From Anaerolineales bacterium (lineage in GTDB: Bacteria > Chloroflexota > Anaerolineae > Anaerolineales > DRMV01), in the NCBI GenBank assembly GCA_027053355.1, contig JALUDX010000062.1, positions 1-51,099 of the forward strand: a DNA stretch of 51,099 nt, in the 5' to 3' direction. Below, in pieces: positions 8,863-17,631 of this stretch. A program made the translations under genes and the position numbers. Each line of letters starts with the position of its first letter. Within the stretch, counting starts at the first letter, position 1. The notes under the pieces are model-generated. The model ran no database searches. It was not told the origin of the DNA and was given only the letters and a program-made list of their open reading frames with translations.

Positions 8863-8893
8863 AAGGAACGAGCCTCGACCTGCGCGCAAAGCG

Positions 8894-8921
8894 TTGACCT
8901 TTCCTCGGCTTACGGTATAAT
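8894..8921 (+). promoter_or_regulatory. promoter of tRNA-Leu
   Basis: TTGACC (8894-8899), a 16-base spacer and a perfect TATAAT (8916-8921). The predicted start near 8928 is about 4 bases before the mature tRNA. Confidence 0.85.
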
Positions 8922-8931
8922 TCTTCTGCCT

Positions 8932-9013
8932 GGGCATGTGGTGGAATTGGCAGACACGCCAGACTTAGGATCTGGTGCCTTTCGGCATGTGGGTTCGAGT
9001 CCCACCATGCCCA
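8932..9013 (+). tRNA. tRNA-Leu (anticodon UAG)
   Basis: The acceptor GGGCATG (8932-8938) pairs with CATGCCC (9006-9012), discriminator A9013, CCA not encoded. The anticodon stem CCAGA/TCTGG holds the loop CTTAGGA with anticodon TAG at 8966-8968. A variable arm (TGCCTTTCGGCA) makes it a class II tRNA, and the T loop is GTGGG-TTCGAGT-CCCAC. Confidence 0.95.
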
Positions 9014-9022
9014 TTGCTTGGC

Positions 9023-9046
9023 AAGGCAGCCCGCGCGGGTTGCCTT
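9023..9046 (+). terminator. hairpin downstream of tRNA-Leu
   Basis: AAGGCAGCCCGC and GCGGGTTGCCTT form a 24-base near-perfect palindrome with a single G-T pair. No T tract follows, so it may act as a processing or pausing structure instead of a classical terminator. Confidence 0.4.
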
Positions 9047-9078
9047 CGCCACGTTTCCCTTCGCCACTGGGGAAATGA

Positions 9079-9084
9079 TATAAT
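9079..9084 (+). promoter_or_regulatory. -10 box of the original tig promoter
   Basis: A perfect TATAAT without a good -35. The expected start (about 9091) coincides with the first base of the octamer GCAATTTT duplicated by the adjacent element. Before the insertion the tig leader would have been about 30-40 bases. Confidence 0.5.
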
Positions 9085-9098
9085 GACGCCGCAATTTT

Positions 9099-9334
9099 GT
9101 AACTATTCAGCCTCAAAGAGACGCTACGGATGACGCAGGCAGAAAACCACAGAAGACACAGAAAGCGGGAAGTAAAGGCGTGATGCGGGAAGAGGTGAGG
9201 GGCTAAAGGGTTGGGTGGCTGGTTGCTTGGTTACTCAGGTGCCTCTCCTGACGCCCTCGGCGCCCAAAAATCCGCGTCTATCCGCCATCATCCGCGTTCA
9301 TCCGTGGGCCGTTTTCCAAAGACTGAACAGTTAC
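9099..9334. mobile_element. MITE-like element, subfamily B, perfect 8-bp target duplication (GCAATTTT)
   Basis: A 236-bp unit with ends GTAACTATTCAGCC (9099-9112) and GACTGAACAGTTAC (9321-9334). GCAATTTT abuts both ends (9091-9098 and 9335-9342). The interior has CCACAGAAGACACAGAAAG, GGTTGCTTGGTTACTCAGG and CCATCATCCGCGTTCATCC, shared with the copies at 34228 and 38626 but different from subfamily A. It separates the -10 box at 9079 from the tig start. Confidence 0.88.
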
Positions 9335-9365
9335 GCAATTTTCACCCTTTCTGCGAGGTATAACC

Positions 9366-10922
9366 TTGAAAGTGACAACCGAACCCCGTGACGACCATCA
9401 AATCCTCCTCACGATCACCTTCGACCGAGAGGAGTTGGAAAACGCCAAGCGCCGCGTGGCCCGTAAATACGCCAAACGCCTGCGCTTTCGCGGCTTTCGG
9501 CCGGGCAAAGCCCCTTACGAAGTCGTGGCGCGGCGTGTGGGCGAAGAAACCCTGACCGAGGAAGCCTTAGACGACCTGATAGAAAAGACTTATCCCGAGG
9601 CCTTGGAACAAGAAGGCATCGAGCCCTATGCCCCAGGGGAAGTGCAAGACTTGAAACTCGAAGACCAGGCAGAGATCCGTATTTTGATACCCCTCCAGCC
9701 CGAAGTTTCCTTGGGCGACTACCACAGCCTGCGCGTTCCTTACGAGCCGGAAGAGGCCCCTGAGGAAGCGGTGGAGGCCGTTTTGGAGATGTACCGCTCG
9801 TGGTTTGCCGACTTGCAGCCGGTGGAACGCGCCGCGCAAATAGGCGATGTGGTCAAGGTCAACGTCGAAGCCTACGAAGAAGGGAAAGAAGACGGTGAGC
9901 CCCTTTTCGCCGACCGGGAGCACCCGGTTTTGCTCGACGAACCCCGAGAGGACGAGTGGCCTTACCCTGGCTTTGCCAAGGCTTTAGAAGGTTTGGCCGC
10001 GGGGGATCAGAAAACCCTGATTTACACTTACCCCGACGACGCGGAAGACGAAAGCCTGCAGGGCAAAACCGTGGTCTTCAAAGTCGAAGTCACGGAAGTG
10101 CAAGAGCGAAAGGCGCCCGATTTGGAAGAACTCGCTTCGCGGCTGGGCATGGCGTCGGCTGAGGCGTTGCAGGAACGGGTGCGCGAGCAAATACAAGAGG
10201 ATGCAGACAACGCCTACGCTCAGGATTACCTGGCTGATTTGTTGGAAAGGATCGAGCAGCAGGCTGAGATCAAATACCCACCGCAAATGGTGGAAAAGGA
10301 AATGGAGAACCTTGAAGAGAGCCTGCGGGAGCAGGAGCAAATGACGGGCGCTCCCTGGGAGAAGGTGCTCGAAGACGCGGGCTTCGACCCCGAAAATTTC
10401 GAAGAGGAACTTCGCGAGGAGGCAGAGACTATCATTAGGCATCGCCTGATTTTAGAGACGATAGCGAAGCAAGAAGAGATTCGGCTTGACCCTGCCTTGG
10501 TGGAGCAGAAGTTCCGGCAACTCATCGCCGAGGTGACCAAGGGGATGAGCCAAAAACAGATACGGCGTTTTGCCAAAGACAAAGAGGCATTGACCGACTT
10601 GTACCTAGCCACAGCGTTTGATGTTATGGTGGAGCAGGCGGCAGAATGGCTGGTGGCGCTGGCCAAAGGTGAATTGGACCAGGAAGAGGAAGACGAGGCC
10701 GCAGAAAGTGAAGCCGCAGAAGACGAGATCGCGGAAAGTAAAGCCGCAGAAGCCGAGGGCGCAGCCCCCGCCGAGGAAGCGCCAGCCCCGGCCGATGAGC
10801 CCGCTGAGGGCGCCGAAAGCGCGGAAACCCCAGCAGAAACACCCCCTTCCCCCGCCGAAAGCGCGGCAGAGGCAGCAGACACACCCCCTTCCCCTGCCGC
10901 AGACGAGGAACCACAAGGCTGA
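9366..10922 (+). CDS. tig: trigger factor (ribosome-associated chaperone, FKBP-type PPIase)
   Basis: It binds the ribosome at the exit tunnel and shelters nascent chains. The N-terminal ribosome-binding domain (about 1-110) carries the signature [14 protein letters not shown]. The FKBP PPIase domain (about 155-240) runs from [13 protein letters not shown] to [13 protein letters not shown]. The helical C-terminal chaperone arms follow (about 245-430). The protein has 518 aa against about 430-450 usually. The excess is an 85-residue Glu/Ala/Pro tail after [14 protein letters not shown], probably disordered. The start is TTG at 9366 with GAGGT seven bases upstream; no ATG fits. It is followed by clpP after 29 bases, the usual tig-clpP order. 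Confidence 0.95.
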   Translation: MKVTTEPRDDHQILLTITFDREELENAKRRVARKYAKRLRFRGFRPGKAPYEVVARRVGEETLTEEALDDLIEKTYPEALEQEGIEPYAPGEVQDLKLEDQAEIRILIPLQPEVSLGDYHSLRVPYEPEEAPEEAVEAVLEMYRSWFADLQPVERAAQIGDVVKVNVEAYEEGKEDGEPLFADREHPVLLDEPREDEWPYPGFAKALEGLAAGDQKTLIYTYPDDAEDESLQGKTVVFKVEVTEVQERKAPDLEELASRLGMASAEALQERVREQIQEDADNAYAQDYLADLLERIEQQAEIKYPPQMVEKEMENLEESLREQEQMTGAPWEKVLEDAGFDPENFEEELREEAETIIRHRLILETIAKQEEIRLDPALVEQKFRQLIAEVTKGMSQKQIRRFAKDKEALTDLYLATAFDVMVEQAAEWLVALAKGELDQEEEDEAAESEAAEDEIAESKAAEAEGAAPAEEAPAPADEPAEGAESAETPAETPPSPAESAAEAADTPPSPAADEEPQG

Positions 10923-10951
10923 CCCCTCGCGCCTTGTTGAGGAGACGTGCT

Positions 10952-11560
10952 ATGTTTGACCCTCGCGCCTTGATCCCCATGGTCATCGAAAGTTCAGGCC
11001 GTGGTGAACGGGCTTACGACATTTACTCCCTGTTGCTCAAAGAGCGCATCGTGTTTTTGGGTACGCCCATCAACGACCAGGTCTCTAACTTGATGGTCGC
11101 CCAGTTGCTTTACCTCAATCGAGAAGACCCCGAAGCGCCCATCCAGATGTACATCAATTCGCCGGGTGGGCAAATTTACGCCGGGTTGGCCATTTACGAC
11201 ACCATGCAGATGATCACCAACCCCATCAGCACGGTGGCCGTGGGGCTAACGGCCTCGTTTGGCACCGTGCTGCTGGCCGCGGGCACCAAAGGGCAGCGTT
11301 ACGCCCTTCCCCATGCCACCATTCACATGCATCAGCCTTTGGGCGGCGCGCAGGGCCAGGCCTCGGATATCGAAATCCAGGCCAAGGAAATTTTGCGCCT
11401 GCGGGCGCGGCTCAATGAGATCCTTGCTCGGCACACGGGGCAGCCTTTGGAGGCCATCGAGCGGGATACCGAGCGCGATTATTACATGAGCGCGGAGGAA
11501 GCCGCCGCCTACGGCCTGGTGGATAAGGTGCTCGAGCCACCGCCCAAAGCCGAGTTGTGA
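10952..11560 (+). CDS. clpP: ATP-dependent Clp protease proteolytic subunit
   Basis: The serine peptidase barrel of ClpXP/ClpAP, 202 aa. The catalytic triad is in place: Ser in [14 protein letters not shown], His in [15 protein letters not shown], and Asp in [15 protein letters not shown]. The oxyanion segment is [10 protein letters not shown], and [15 protein letters not shown] is the hydrophobic pocket helix. GAGGAG lies 7 bases before ATG 10952; an alternative start six codons upstream lacks this spacing. clpX does not follow; the next gene is a HAD phosphatase 56 bases on. Confidence 0.97.
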   Translation: MFDPRALIPMVIESSGRGERAYDIYSLLLKERIVFLGTPINDQVSNLMVAQLLYLNREDPEAPIQMYINSPGGQIYAGLAIYDTMQMITNPISTVAVGLTASFGTVLLAAGTKGQRYALPHATIHMHQPLGGAQGQASDIEIQAKEILRLRARLNEILARHTGQPLEAIERDTERDYYMSAEEAAAYGLVDKVLEPPPKAEL

Positions 11561-11616
11561 CCTGTGCTCTTGTGACCGCGTCGGGCTTGCCCGGCGCGGT
11601 GTCGTTTGGAGGCCCC

Positions 11617-12546
11617 ATGCGCGATATCAAAGCCCTGATTTTGGATATGGACGGCGTGCTCTGGCGCGGCCCGCAGCCCTTGGGCGACCTGGGGCGGCTG
11701 TTCGCGGAAGTCAAGCGGTTGGGGCTGCGTTATGTGTTCGTGACCAACAACGCGACCCGCTCGGTGGCGCAATATGCGGCGCGGCTGCGGGGCCTGGGTG
11801 TGCCTGCGGACGAAAAGCACATTTTGAACGCCGCACAAGCCGCGGCGCATCTGTTGCAAGAGGCGCTGCCCCAGGGTGCGGCGGTGTATGTGGTGGGGGA
11901 AGCCGGGCTGCAGGCCATGTTGGCCGCGGCGGGATTTCGTATAGCCAATAAAGAAACGAGAGAAAAGGCAAGCGAAGAGGCGAGGGCGGAAAAAGGCCGC
12001 CTGCCCGACGCGCAGGCCGTGGTGGTCGCGCTGAGCCGCGCCTGCACTTACGACCAATTGCGCACCGCCACGTTGTTGGTGCGCCGCGGCGCTTTGTTCG
12101 TGGGCACGAACCCGGATCGTACCTTCCCTACGCCCGAAGGGCTGGTGCCCGGCGCAGGCGCGCTGATTGCCGCTTTAGAGGCCGCTACCGACCAGCCCGC
12201 CCGCATCGCAGGCAAGCCCCAGCCCCTGCTCTTCCGCCTGGCTTTGCAGCGCCTCGGCACCCGCCCCGAAGAAACCCTGGTGGTCGGCGACCGCCTGGAA
12301 ACCGACATCGCCGGCGGCCAGGCCGCGGGGTGCCGTACGGCCTTGGTGCTTTCGGGCGTGACCTCCATGGAACAGGCCATGGCCTGGGAACCCGCGCCCG
12401 ACCTCATCGCGATGGATTTTGCCGCGGTGCTCCGTTTTCTGGCGCGGGAGCGCGCCTGGCAGGGGCGGCGGGTGGTCGCCGCGGCAGACGACGAGACCCT
12501 CAGACTGCCCCCCTTTCCCCCTGGTGAGGGCGATGGCCGCCACTAA
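11617..12546 (+). CDS. HAD-IIA family hydrolase (NagD / 4-nitrophenylphosphatase-like)
   Basis: A 309-aa HAD phosphatase. Motif I is LILDMDGVLWRG (nucleophile Asp with the second Asp two residues on), motif II is VFVTNNATRS, the motif III Lys is in IAGKPQPLLF, and motif IV is VVGDRLETDIAGG. The C2-type cap between motifs II and III matches the subfamily of NagD, AraL and phosphoglycolate phosphatases. The substrate cannot be read from the sequence. GGAGG precedes ATG 11617 by 4 bases. Its last 14 bases overlap rlmN, implying coupling. Confidence 0.9.
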   Translation: MRDIKALILDMDGVLWRGPQPLGDLGRLFAEVKRLGLRYVFVTNNATRSVAQYAARLRGLGVPADEKHILNAAQAAAHLLQEALPQGAAVYVVGEAGLQAMLAAAGFRIANKETREKASEEARAEKGRLPDAQAVVVALSRACTYDQLRTATLLVRRGALFVGTNPDRTFPTPEGLVPGAGALIAALEAATDQPARIAGKPQPLLFRLALQRLGTRPEETLVVGDRLETDIAGGQAAGCRTALVLSGVTSMEQAMAWEPAPDLIAMDFAAVLRFLARERAWQGRRVVAAADDETLRLPPFPPGEGDGRH

Positions 12547-13606
12547 ACCCTTGATCTACGATTTGGACGAGGCCGACCTGCTGGCCTGGGTGACCGCGCA
12601 AGGCCAACCGGCTTATCGCGCCCGCCAGATTTGGGAAGGTCTCTACCGTCACCTGTGGGCTGCGCCGGAAGCGTTTACCCCGCTGCCCAAGGCGTTGCGC
12701 CGTGCGTTGGGCGAGGCTTTTGCCTTCGAGGCTTTTCAGCCGGTGGCCAGCCAGATGTCTTCCGATGGCGAAACGCACAAGACTTTGTTTCGCCTGCCCG
12801 ACGGCGCCCAAATCGAAACCGTGCGGATGCGCTACGTGCGACGCCGCACTTTGTGCCTTTCGACCCAGGCCGGCTGCGCTATGGGCTGCGCTTTTTGCGC
12901 CACCGGCCAGATGGGCTTGCAGCGCAACCTCAGCGCAGGCGAAATTGTCGCCCAGGTGCTCTACTACGCGCGCTGGCTGCGCCGCCGGGGCGAGCGCGTG
13001 ACCCATTTGGTCTTCATGGGGATGGGGGAACCTTTCCATAATTACGAGGCCACCCTGCGCGCGGTCGACCGGCTCAACCACCCCCGCGGCTTTGCCTTGG
13101 CCGCGCGGCGGATGACCATTTCGACCGTGGGGCTGGTGCCGCAGATCCGTCGCTTTACCCGCGAGCGGCGGCAGGTCAACCTCGCGGTTTCGCTGCACGC
13201 CGCCGACGACGCGTTGCGTTCCGCACTGCTGCCCATCAATCGGCGGTACCCCATTCCCGTGTTGATGGAGGCGTTGCGGGCTTACGTCGCGGCCACCCAC
13301 CGACGGGTGACTTTTGAATGGGCGTTGATCCGGGGGCGCAACGACACCCCCGAGCAGGCGCGCAAGTTAGCCGCCTTGCTGCAAGGGATGCTGGCGCACG
13401 TGAATTTGATCCCCCTCAACCCCACGCCGGGCTTTGCTGGGGAAGCGACCTCCCGCCGGCGGGCGCAGGCTTTCTGTCAGATCGTGCGCGCCGCGGGCGT
13501 GCCCTGCACCGTCCGTTTGCGGCGGGGGGTGGATATTCAGGCCGGGTGCGGCCAACTTGCTTCGCGCGAGAGGCCTGCGCTGGATTTTGTGCTACAATCG
13601 AAGTAG
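12533..13606 (+). CDS. rlmN: 23S rRNA (adenine-2503-C2)-methyltransferase, dual-specificity type
   Basis: A radical SAM enzyme that methylates C2 of A2503 in 23S rRNA (and A37 of some tRNAs in characterised members). The 4Fe-4S motif is GCAMGCAFCATGQMG (Cys 115, 119, 122). THLVFMGMGEPFHNY and ISTVGLVPQIR are family signatures. The resolving/catalytic Cys is in GVDIQAGCGQL near the C-terminus, and the first catalytic Cys of the family can be sought in the same strand pair. An N-terminal HhH-like domain precedes the barrel. Length 357 aa is normal. ATG 12533 overlaps the HAD gene by 14 bases, with GGTGAGGG just upstream. Confidence 0.95.
   Translation: MAATKPLIYDLDEADLLAWVTAQGQPAYRARQIWEGLYRHLWAAPEAFTPLPKALRRALGEAFAFEAFQPVASQMSSDGETHKTLFRLPDGAQIETVRMRYVRRRTLCLSTQAGCAMGCAFCATGQMGLQRNLSAGEIVAQVLYYARWLRRRGERVTHLVFMGMGEPFHNYEATLRAVDRLNHPRGFALAARRMTISTVGLVPQIRRFTRERRQVNLAVSLHAADDALRSALLPINRRYPIPVLMEALRAYVAATHRRVTFEWALIRGRNDTPEQARKLAALLQGMLAHVNLIPLNPTPGFAGEATSRRRAQAFCQIVRAAGVPCTVRLRRGVDIQAGCGQLASRERPALDFVLQSK
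13590..13598 (+). promoter_or_regulatory. extended -10 promoter for the NIL-domain gene
   Basis: TGC-TACAAT (13590-13598) lies within the last codons of rlmN, about 95 bases before the next start. No clear -35 is seen. It would allow separate expression of the small gene. Confidence 0.45.
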
Positions 13607-13691
13607 CGGTTCATCGTTTGGTTGCCGGGTGGCCTGGTTGCCGGGTGACCTGGTGACGTTATCCGCGTTCCATTTCCCCAAGGAGGAAATG

Positions 13692-13931
13692 ATGAAAGAG
13701 CCTGTGGTACGCCTGGTGTATCCCCCTGATTTGTTGCGGGTGCCGGTGCTCAATCAGTTGATTCAGCGTTTCCCCATCACCGTCAACATTTTGCGGGCCC
13801 AGGTGGGCTCTGATGCGGGCTGGATCGAACTGCAACTGCGCGGGGAGAAAGCGGAAGTAGACGACGCCCTGGATTGGCTGCGGGAGAAGGGGATTTACGT
13901 GCAGTTTGTAGAACCTTCGTCGGAAGATTGA
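13692..13931 (+). CDS. NIL domain protein
   Basis: A 79-aa protein consisting of one NIL domain, the small ferredoxin-like fold named for its Asn-Ile-Leu motif. Here the motif is TVNILRAQVGSDAGWIELQL, after VRLVYPPDLLRVPVLNQLIQ. In MetN transporters this domain binds methionine; the role of stand-alone versions is unknown to me. AGGAGG (13681-13686) favours the second of two adjacent ATG codons (13692, 5-base spacing) over 13689. Its last 37 bases overlap the convergent YihY-type gene. Confidence 0.8.
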   Translation: MKEPVVRLVYPPDLLRVPVLNQLIQRFPITVNILRAQVGSDAGWIELQLRGEKAEVDDALDWLREKGIYVQFVEPSSED

Positions 13932-14800
13932 GCCGCAGCACCGCGGGCAGGGGATTTTCTTCCTTCAGGTTGGTGCCAGGGCAGGGGCGGGGCTTCGCAG
14001 GTGGTCAGGTCGCGCAGCACCGCGTTGAGTTGCGCGCCGCCCAACAGGGTTAGGTTGACCAGGTAAAGGTAAAACATCAAGGCGATGGCCGCGGCTAAGG
14101 AGCCGTAAATCAGGTTGAGCCGCGGCAAGTTGTGCGCCAGATAGGCGCTGAAGCCGAGGTTGATGGTTTGCCACACCAGCGCGCTGAGCGCGGCGCTGAG
14201 GAAGGAGTTGCCCCGGCTGCTGCGCCGCGTGGGGATGAGGCGGAAAAGCAGGTAAAAGGCCAGCGTGGCTACGCCCAACACCACCAGTTGCCTGCTCAGC
14301 AGGTGCAGCGCCGGTGGGGTGGTCTGCCCAAACGGCAGCAAGGGGAGCCAGTGCGCGGCCAAGGTGAGCACGGCCATGCTTAGCAGCGCGGCGGTGATGA
14401 TCAGGCCGATGAGCAACAGGCTCCAGGCGCGCAGGAACAGGCCGCTGCGCCGCACGCGGCCGTCGTGAATCACGCTGACCGCGGTGAGCAAGCCATACAG
14501 AAACCCCGAAGCCGACCATAGCAGGCCGACCGCGGCCGAATAGTTCGCCACGTGGTGGGTAAGGGCGACCTCGCGCACCACGCGGGTGAGGGTGTTGCTG
14601 CCCTGCGGCAGTAAACCGAGCACCGCGTGCACCACCGCGCGCTGCCGCGCCGGGTCTTGCAGCAGCCAACCGATGCCGCTGGTGAGCAACAGCACCAGGG
14701 GGAAAACCGAAAACACCGCGTAATAGGTCAGCGCGGCCGCGCGCAGCGAAATTTCGTTGCGCAGCCAGCGATGGTAAAAGCAGCCGACAAAACGTTTCAT
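13895..14800 (-). CDS. YihY/BrkB family inner membrane protein
   Basis: A 301-aa polytopic membrane protein with about six hydrophobic helices. The family signature is near the N-terminus: RNEISLRAAALTYYAVFSVFPLVLLL. Later come SAAVGLLWSASGFLYGL, the YHLL-type segment LLFRLIPTRRSS, and the Gly-rich LIYGSLAAAIALMFYLYLVNLTLLGGAQLNA. The family was once annotated as 'ribonuclease BN', which is no longer accepted; its function is unsettled. ATG 14800 matches the family start, while the longer frame from GTG 14833 reads through repeat sequence. The 3' end overlaps the NIL gene tail-to-tail. Confidence 0.9.
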   Translation of the reverse strand: MKRFVGCFYHRWLRNEISLRAAALTYYAVFSVFPLVLLLTSGIGWLLQDPARQRAVVHAVLGLLPQGSNTLTRVVREVALTHHVANYSAAVGLLWSASGFLYGLLTAVSVIHDGRVRRSGLFLRAWSLLLIGLIITAALLSMAVLTLAAHWLPLLPFGQTTPPALHLLSRQLVVLGVATLAFYLLFRLIPTRRSSRGNSFLSAALSALVWQTINLGFSAYLAHNLPRLNLIYGSLAAAIALMFYLYLVNLTLLGGAQLNAVLRDLTTCEAPPLPWHQPEGRKSPARGAAAQSSDEGSTNCT

Positions 14801-14905
14801 AAGCACCACTAACGCAGAGAGGGGCAGAGACACCGAGGGACGCAGAGACGCCGAGCAGCCTCCATTTTACTGCACTTGCGCCCGCGGGGTTTGGTGTCGG
14901 CGCGG

Positions 14906-15482
14906 GGAACCACAGAAGGCAGGGTAGGGGCGAGGCGTGCCTCGCCCGCTTTTGGCGTTCGCCCCTACGAAAGCCCCCTCGAATTTTGGGCGCGGCGCGG
15001 GGAAACCACAGAAGACACAGAAAGACCACAGAAAACACAGAAGGTTGCAGGGTAGGGGCGAGGCGTGCCTCGCCCGTTTTTGGCGTGCAGCGTTCCTGTA
15101 GGGGCGAACGGCCGTTCGCCCCTACGAAAGCCCTCGCGAATTTTGGGCGCGGCGCGCGGGAAACCACAGAAGGCACAGAAAGGCCACCGAAAACACAGAA
15201 GGCGGCAGTGTAGGGGCGAGGCAGCGCCTCGCCCGTTTTTGGCGTGCAGCGTTCCTGTAGGGGCGAACGGCCGTTCGCCCCTACGAAAGCCCTCGCGAAT
15301 TTTGGGCGCGGCGCGCGGGAAACCACAGAAGGCACAGAAAGGCCACCGAAAACACAGAAGGCGGCAGGGTAGGGGCGAGGCGTGCCTCGCCCCTTTGGGC
15401 GCGCGGTGCCAAGGCATCGCTCGGGTAGGGGCGCACGGCCGTGCGCCCCCACGAAAGCCCCCGCGAATTTTGGGCGCGGCGC
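14906..15482. repeat. tandem array of about 158-bp units with palindromes
   Basis: Units begin with AAACCACAGAAG at 15003, 15161 and 15320 (periods 158 and 159 bp), after a shortened unit from about 14906. Each full unit has four parts in order: CACAGAAGGCACAGAAAGGC; a palindrome based on GTAGGGGCGAGG / CCTCGCCC; a second palindrome with half-site GTAGGGGCGAACGG (perfect 28-base palindromes at 15098-15125 and 15257-15284, a variant at 15425-15452); and CGCGAATTTTGGGCGCGGCG. Units 2 and 3 are nearly identical, so the expansion is recent. Apparent open frames on both strands are repeat translations. Confidence 0.88.
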
Positions 15483-15490
15483 GTTTTTTC

Positions 15491-15519
15491 TTGCCACTGA
15501 GCCGCCTTCGTGCTAAAAT
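15491..15519 (+). promoter_or_regulatory. promoter of the nusA operon
   Basis: TTGCCA (15491-15496), a 17-base spacer and TAAAAT (15514-15519) directly follow the tandem repeat array. The predicted start near 15526 gives a leader of about 130 bases. Confidence 0.75.
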
Positions 15520-15552
15520 TGCGCCGCGGGGGTGTGCCTGGTTTTTGCGGCG

Positions 15553-15575
15553 AAAAGTGGGTACCCCCCACTTTT
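15553..15575 (+). other. hairpin in the nusA leader
   Basis: AAAAGTGGG (15553-15561) pairs with CCCACTTTT (15567-15575) around a 5-base loop, followed by CTGTGTATT. Such a leader stem could serve autogenous control, known for nusA in other bacteria; that role is inferred. Confidence 0.45.
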
Positions 15576-15656
15576 CTGTGTATTAACCGCCCCCCACGAA
15601 CCTGGTCGTGCCCTGGTCAGCCCAGGGCTTTCATGCGCGTGGAGAAAAGCAGAAAC

Positions 15657-17615
15657 ATGCCCAAAAGCGAACTCTTGTTGGCGTTCAACGAACTCTTAGA
15701 AGAACGGCACTTGCCGCCCGAAGCGGTGGAAGACGTGCTCAAAAAAGCCCTGGCCGCGGCTTACCGCAAGGAAGTGGGCGCGCCCGGCTCCCAAGAGGTC
15801 GAAGTCGAATTAGACCTCAAATCGGGGGTCTTCTCGGTCAAGGCCGAAAAAGAAGTGGTCACCGACGTGCAAAACCCGGCCACCGAAATCGCTTTGGACG
15901 AGGCCGAGCAGATCGACCCCGAAGTCGAACTGGGCGACGTGGTCATGGTCGACGTCACGCCTTCCCACCTGGGGCGGGTGGCCGCGCAGACCGCGCGGCA
16001 GGTCCTCCGCCAGCGGCTGCGCGAGGTAGAGCGCGAGTTGCAATACAAGCACTTCAGCCTGCTGAAAGGCGAAATCATCAACGGCGTGGTGCAAGCCGTG
16101 CGGGCCGGCGGCGTGGTCATGGGGCTGGAGAAAAACGCAGAAGGCCTGCTGCCGCGCAAAGAGCAGATCCCCGGCGAGCGTTTCCGCATTCACGACCGGG
16201 TGCGCGCCCTGTTGCTCAACGTGACCATGGAAAACAAAGGCCCGCAAATCATCCTCTCGCGGGCGCACAAAGACTTCTTGCGCCGGTTGTTGGAAGAAGA
16301 AGTGCCTGAAATTTACCGCGGCGAGGTGGAAATTCGGGCGATTGCCCGCGAGGCGGGGCGGCGTTCCAAAGTAGCCGTCTCGGCTGCCGCCCCAAACATC
16401 GACCCGGTGGGCGCGTGCGTGGGCATCCGGGGGGTGCGCATCCAGGCCATCATGCGCGAACTGCACGGCGAGAAAATCGACGTCATCGAATGGAACCCAG
16501 ACCCCGAAATTTTCATCGCCAAGGCCCTCAGCCCCGCGCAGGTGTTGGGCGTGTACCTGCACCCCGAAGCCGAAGGCCACCGCACCGCGACCGTGGTCGT
16601 GCCCGAAGACCAGTTGAGCCTGGCCATTGGTCGCCAGGGGCAGAACGCGCGGCTGGCAGCCAAACTCACGGCCTGGCGCATCGACATCAAGAGCGTGCTC
16701 GAAGCCGCGGCCGACGTCCTCTACAAACTGCAAAACGATCCCGAAGTGGCCGCGATGGCCGAAGCCGAGGCCGAACTCGTCCCCCAGGTGGAGGCCATCT
16801 TGGCCAAGAAGGCCGAGGGGCGGCTACTCGCACCCGAGGAATACCGCTTGGTGATTGGCTTTATCGACCGGGTGGAGCGCGGGGTGATCGCCCAGCAGGC
16901 CGAAGCCCTTTCCGAAGAAGCCCGCCGCCTGGCCGAACTGCGGGCGCAGATTCCCGAAGCGGCCTTCGACCTGCCTATCGACGTGCTGGGCCTGTCCCCG
17001 CGGCTGACCATCCGCCTGACCGAGGCGGGCTACAACGCGGTGGGCGACCTGATGCTCCAGATGAAGCAAGACCCCGACGCGATTTTGGCTTTGGACGGCA
17101 TCGGCCCCAAAGCCATGGAAAAAATTGCGGAGACGTTGGCCTTCTTCGAAGAAGAGCACCGCGCAGCCCACGCGGAGGAGGAAGAAGCCGCAGCCGAAAG
17201 CGCCGAGCAGCCCCCGGCAGCAGAGACCCCCGTTCCCCAGGCCGAGGCCCAGGGCGAAGCCCCCGCCGCCGGCGAGGCTGAAGCCGAAGCCCCGGCGGCC
17301 AGCGAGGCCGAGCCCGCTGCCGAGCCTGAGGAAGCGGAAGCGCCCGCCGAAGCAGCCCCTGCCGAGGCCGAAGAAGCGGCTACCGAGCCTTCTTTGGACG
17401 ACCTTTTCGCCGCGGCCATCGATGCCGAGCCCATCCCCGAACCGGCCGAGGCAGAACCCGAACCTGAAATCACGCCGAAAAAGAAGAAAAAGAAGAAGAA
17501 AAAGAAGAAGCCTCGCCAGTACGTCGAACTGGCTTACGGCGAAGACGAAGAAGACCTGATCCCCGTCAAGCGCCACAAGCGTGGCGAAGACGAGTGGGAA
17601 GACTGGGGCTTCTGA
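15657..17615 (+). CDS. nusA: transcription termination/antitermination factor NusA
   Basis: It binds RNA polymerase and nascent RNA and modulates pausing, termination and antitermination. The N-terminal RNAP-binding domain starts [20 protein letters not shown]. An S1 domain follows (about 135-200), then KH domains with [19 protein letters not shown] and [20 protein letters not shown]-terminal helix-hairpin-helix unit is [19 protein letters not shown]. Beyond it lies an extension unusual for NusA: an Ala/Glu/Pro-rich tract of about 110 residues, a run of 11 lysines, then a mixed acidic/basic end. Total 652 aa against about 350-500 in most bacteria. ATG 15657 follows homology; ATG 15633 has the closer AGGG and cannot be excluded. 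No rimP precedes it. Confidence 0.95.
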   Translation: MPKSELLLAFNELLEERHLPPEAVEDVLKKALAAAYRKEVGAPGSQEVEVELDLKSGVFSVKAEKEVVTDVQNPATEIALDEAEQIDPEVELGDVVMVDVTPSHLGRVAAQTARQVLRQRLREVERELQYKHFSLLKGEIINGVVQAVRAGGVVMGLEKNAEGLLPRKEQIPGERFRIHDRVRALLLNVTMENKGPQIILSRAHKDFLRRLLEEEVPEIYRGEVEIRAIAREAGRRSKVAVSAAAPNIDPVGACVGIRGVRIQAIMRELHGEKIDVIEWNPDPEIFIAKALSPAQVLGVYLHPEAEGHRTATVVVPEDQLSLAIGRQGQNARLAAKLTAWRIDIKSVLEAAADVLYKLQNDPEVAAMAEAEAELVPQVEAILAKKAEGRLLAPEEYRLVIGFIDRVERGVIAQQAEALSEEARRLAELRAQIPEAAFDLPIDVLGLSPRLTIRLTEAGYNAVGDLMLQMKQDPDAILALDGIGPKAMEKIAETLAFFEEEHRAAHAEEEEAAAESAEQPPAAETPVPQAEAQGEAPAAGEAEAEAPAASEAEPAAEPEEAEAPAEAAPAEAEEAATEPSLDDLFAAAIDAEPIPEPAEAEPEPEITPKKKKKKKKKKKPRQYVELAYGEDEEDLIPVKRHKRGEDEWEDWGF

Positions 17616-17631
17616 GCACGAAGGAAGACCG

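Larger units (their letters stand above)
8608..8893. other. spacer with strong hairpins, possible small RNA
   Basis: No protein gene is visible between the MBL stop and the tRNA-Leu promoter. The stretch holds a bulged stem at 8698-8730 and a 15-bp perfect stem at 8814-8858 followed by TTTT. The intervening sequence is unique. I could not assign it to a known RNA family. Confidence 0.6.

Noticed and set aside
14906-15482. CRISPR-like array
   Set aside because: The 158-bp period has no short constant repeat with variable spacers; whole units are nearly identical and contain palindromes, and no cas gene is near.
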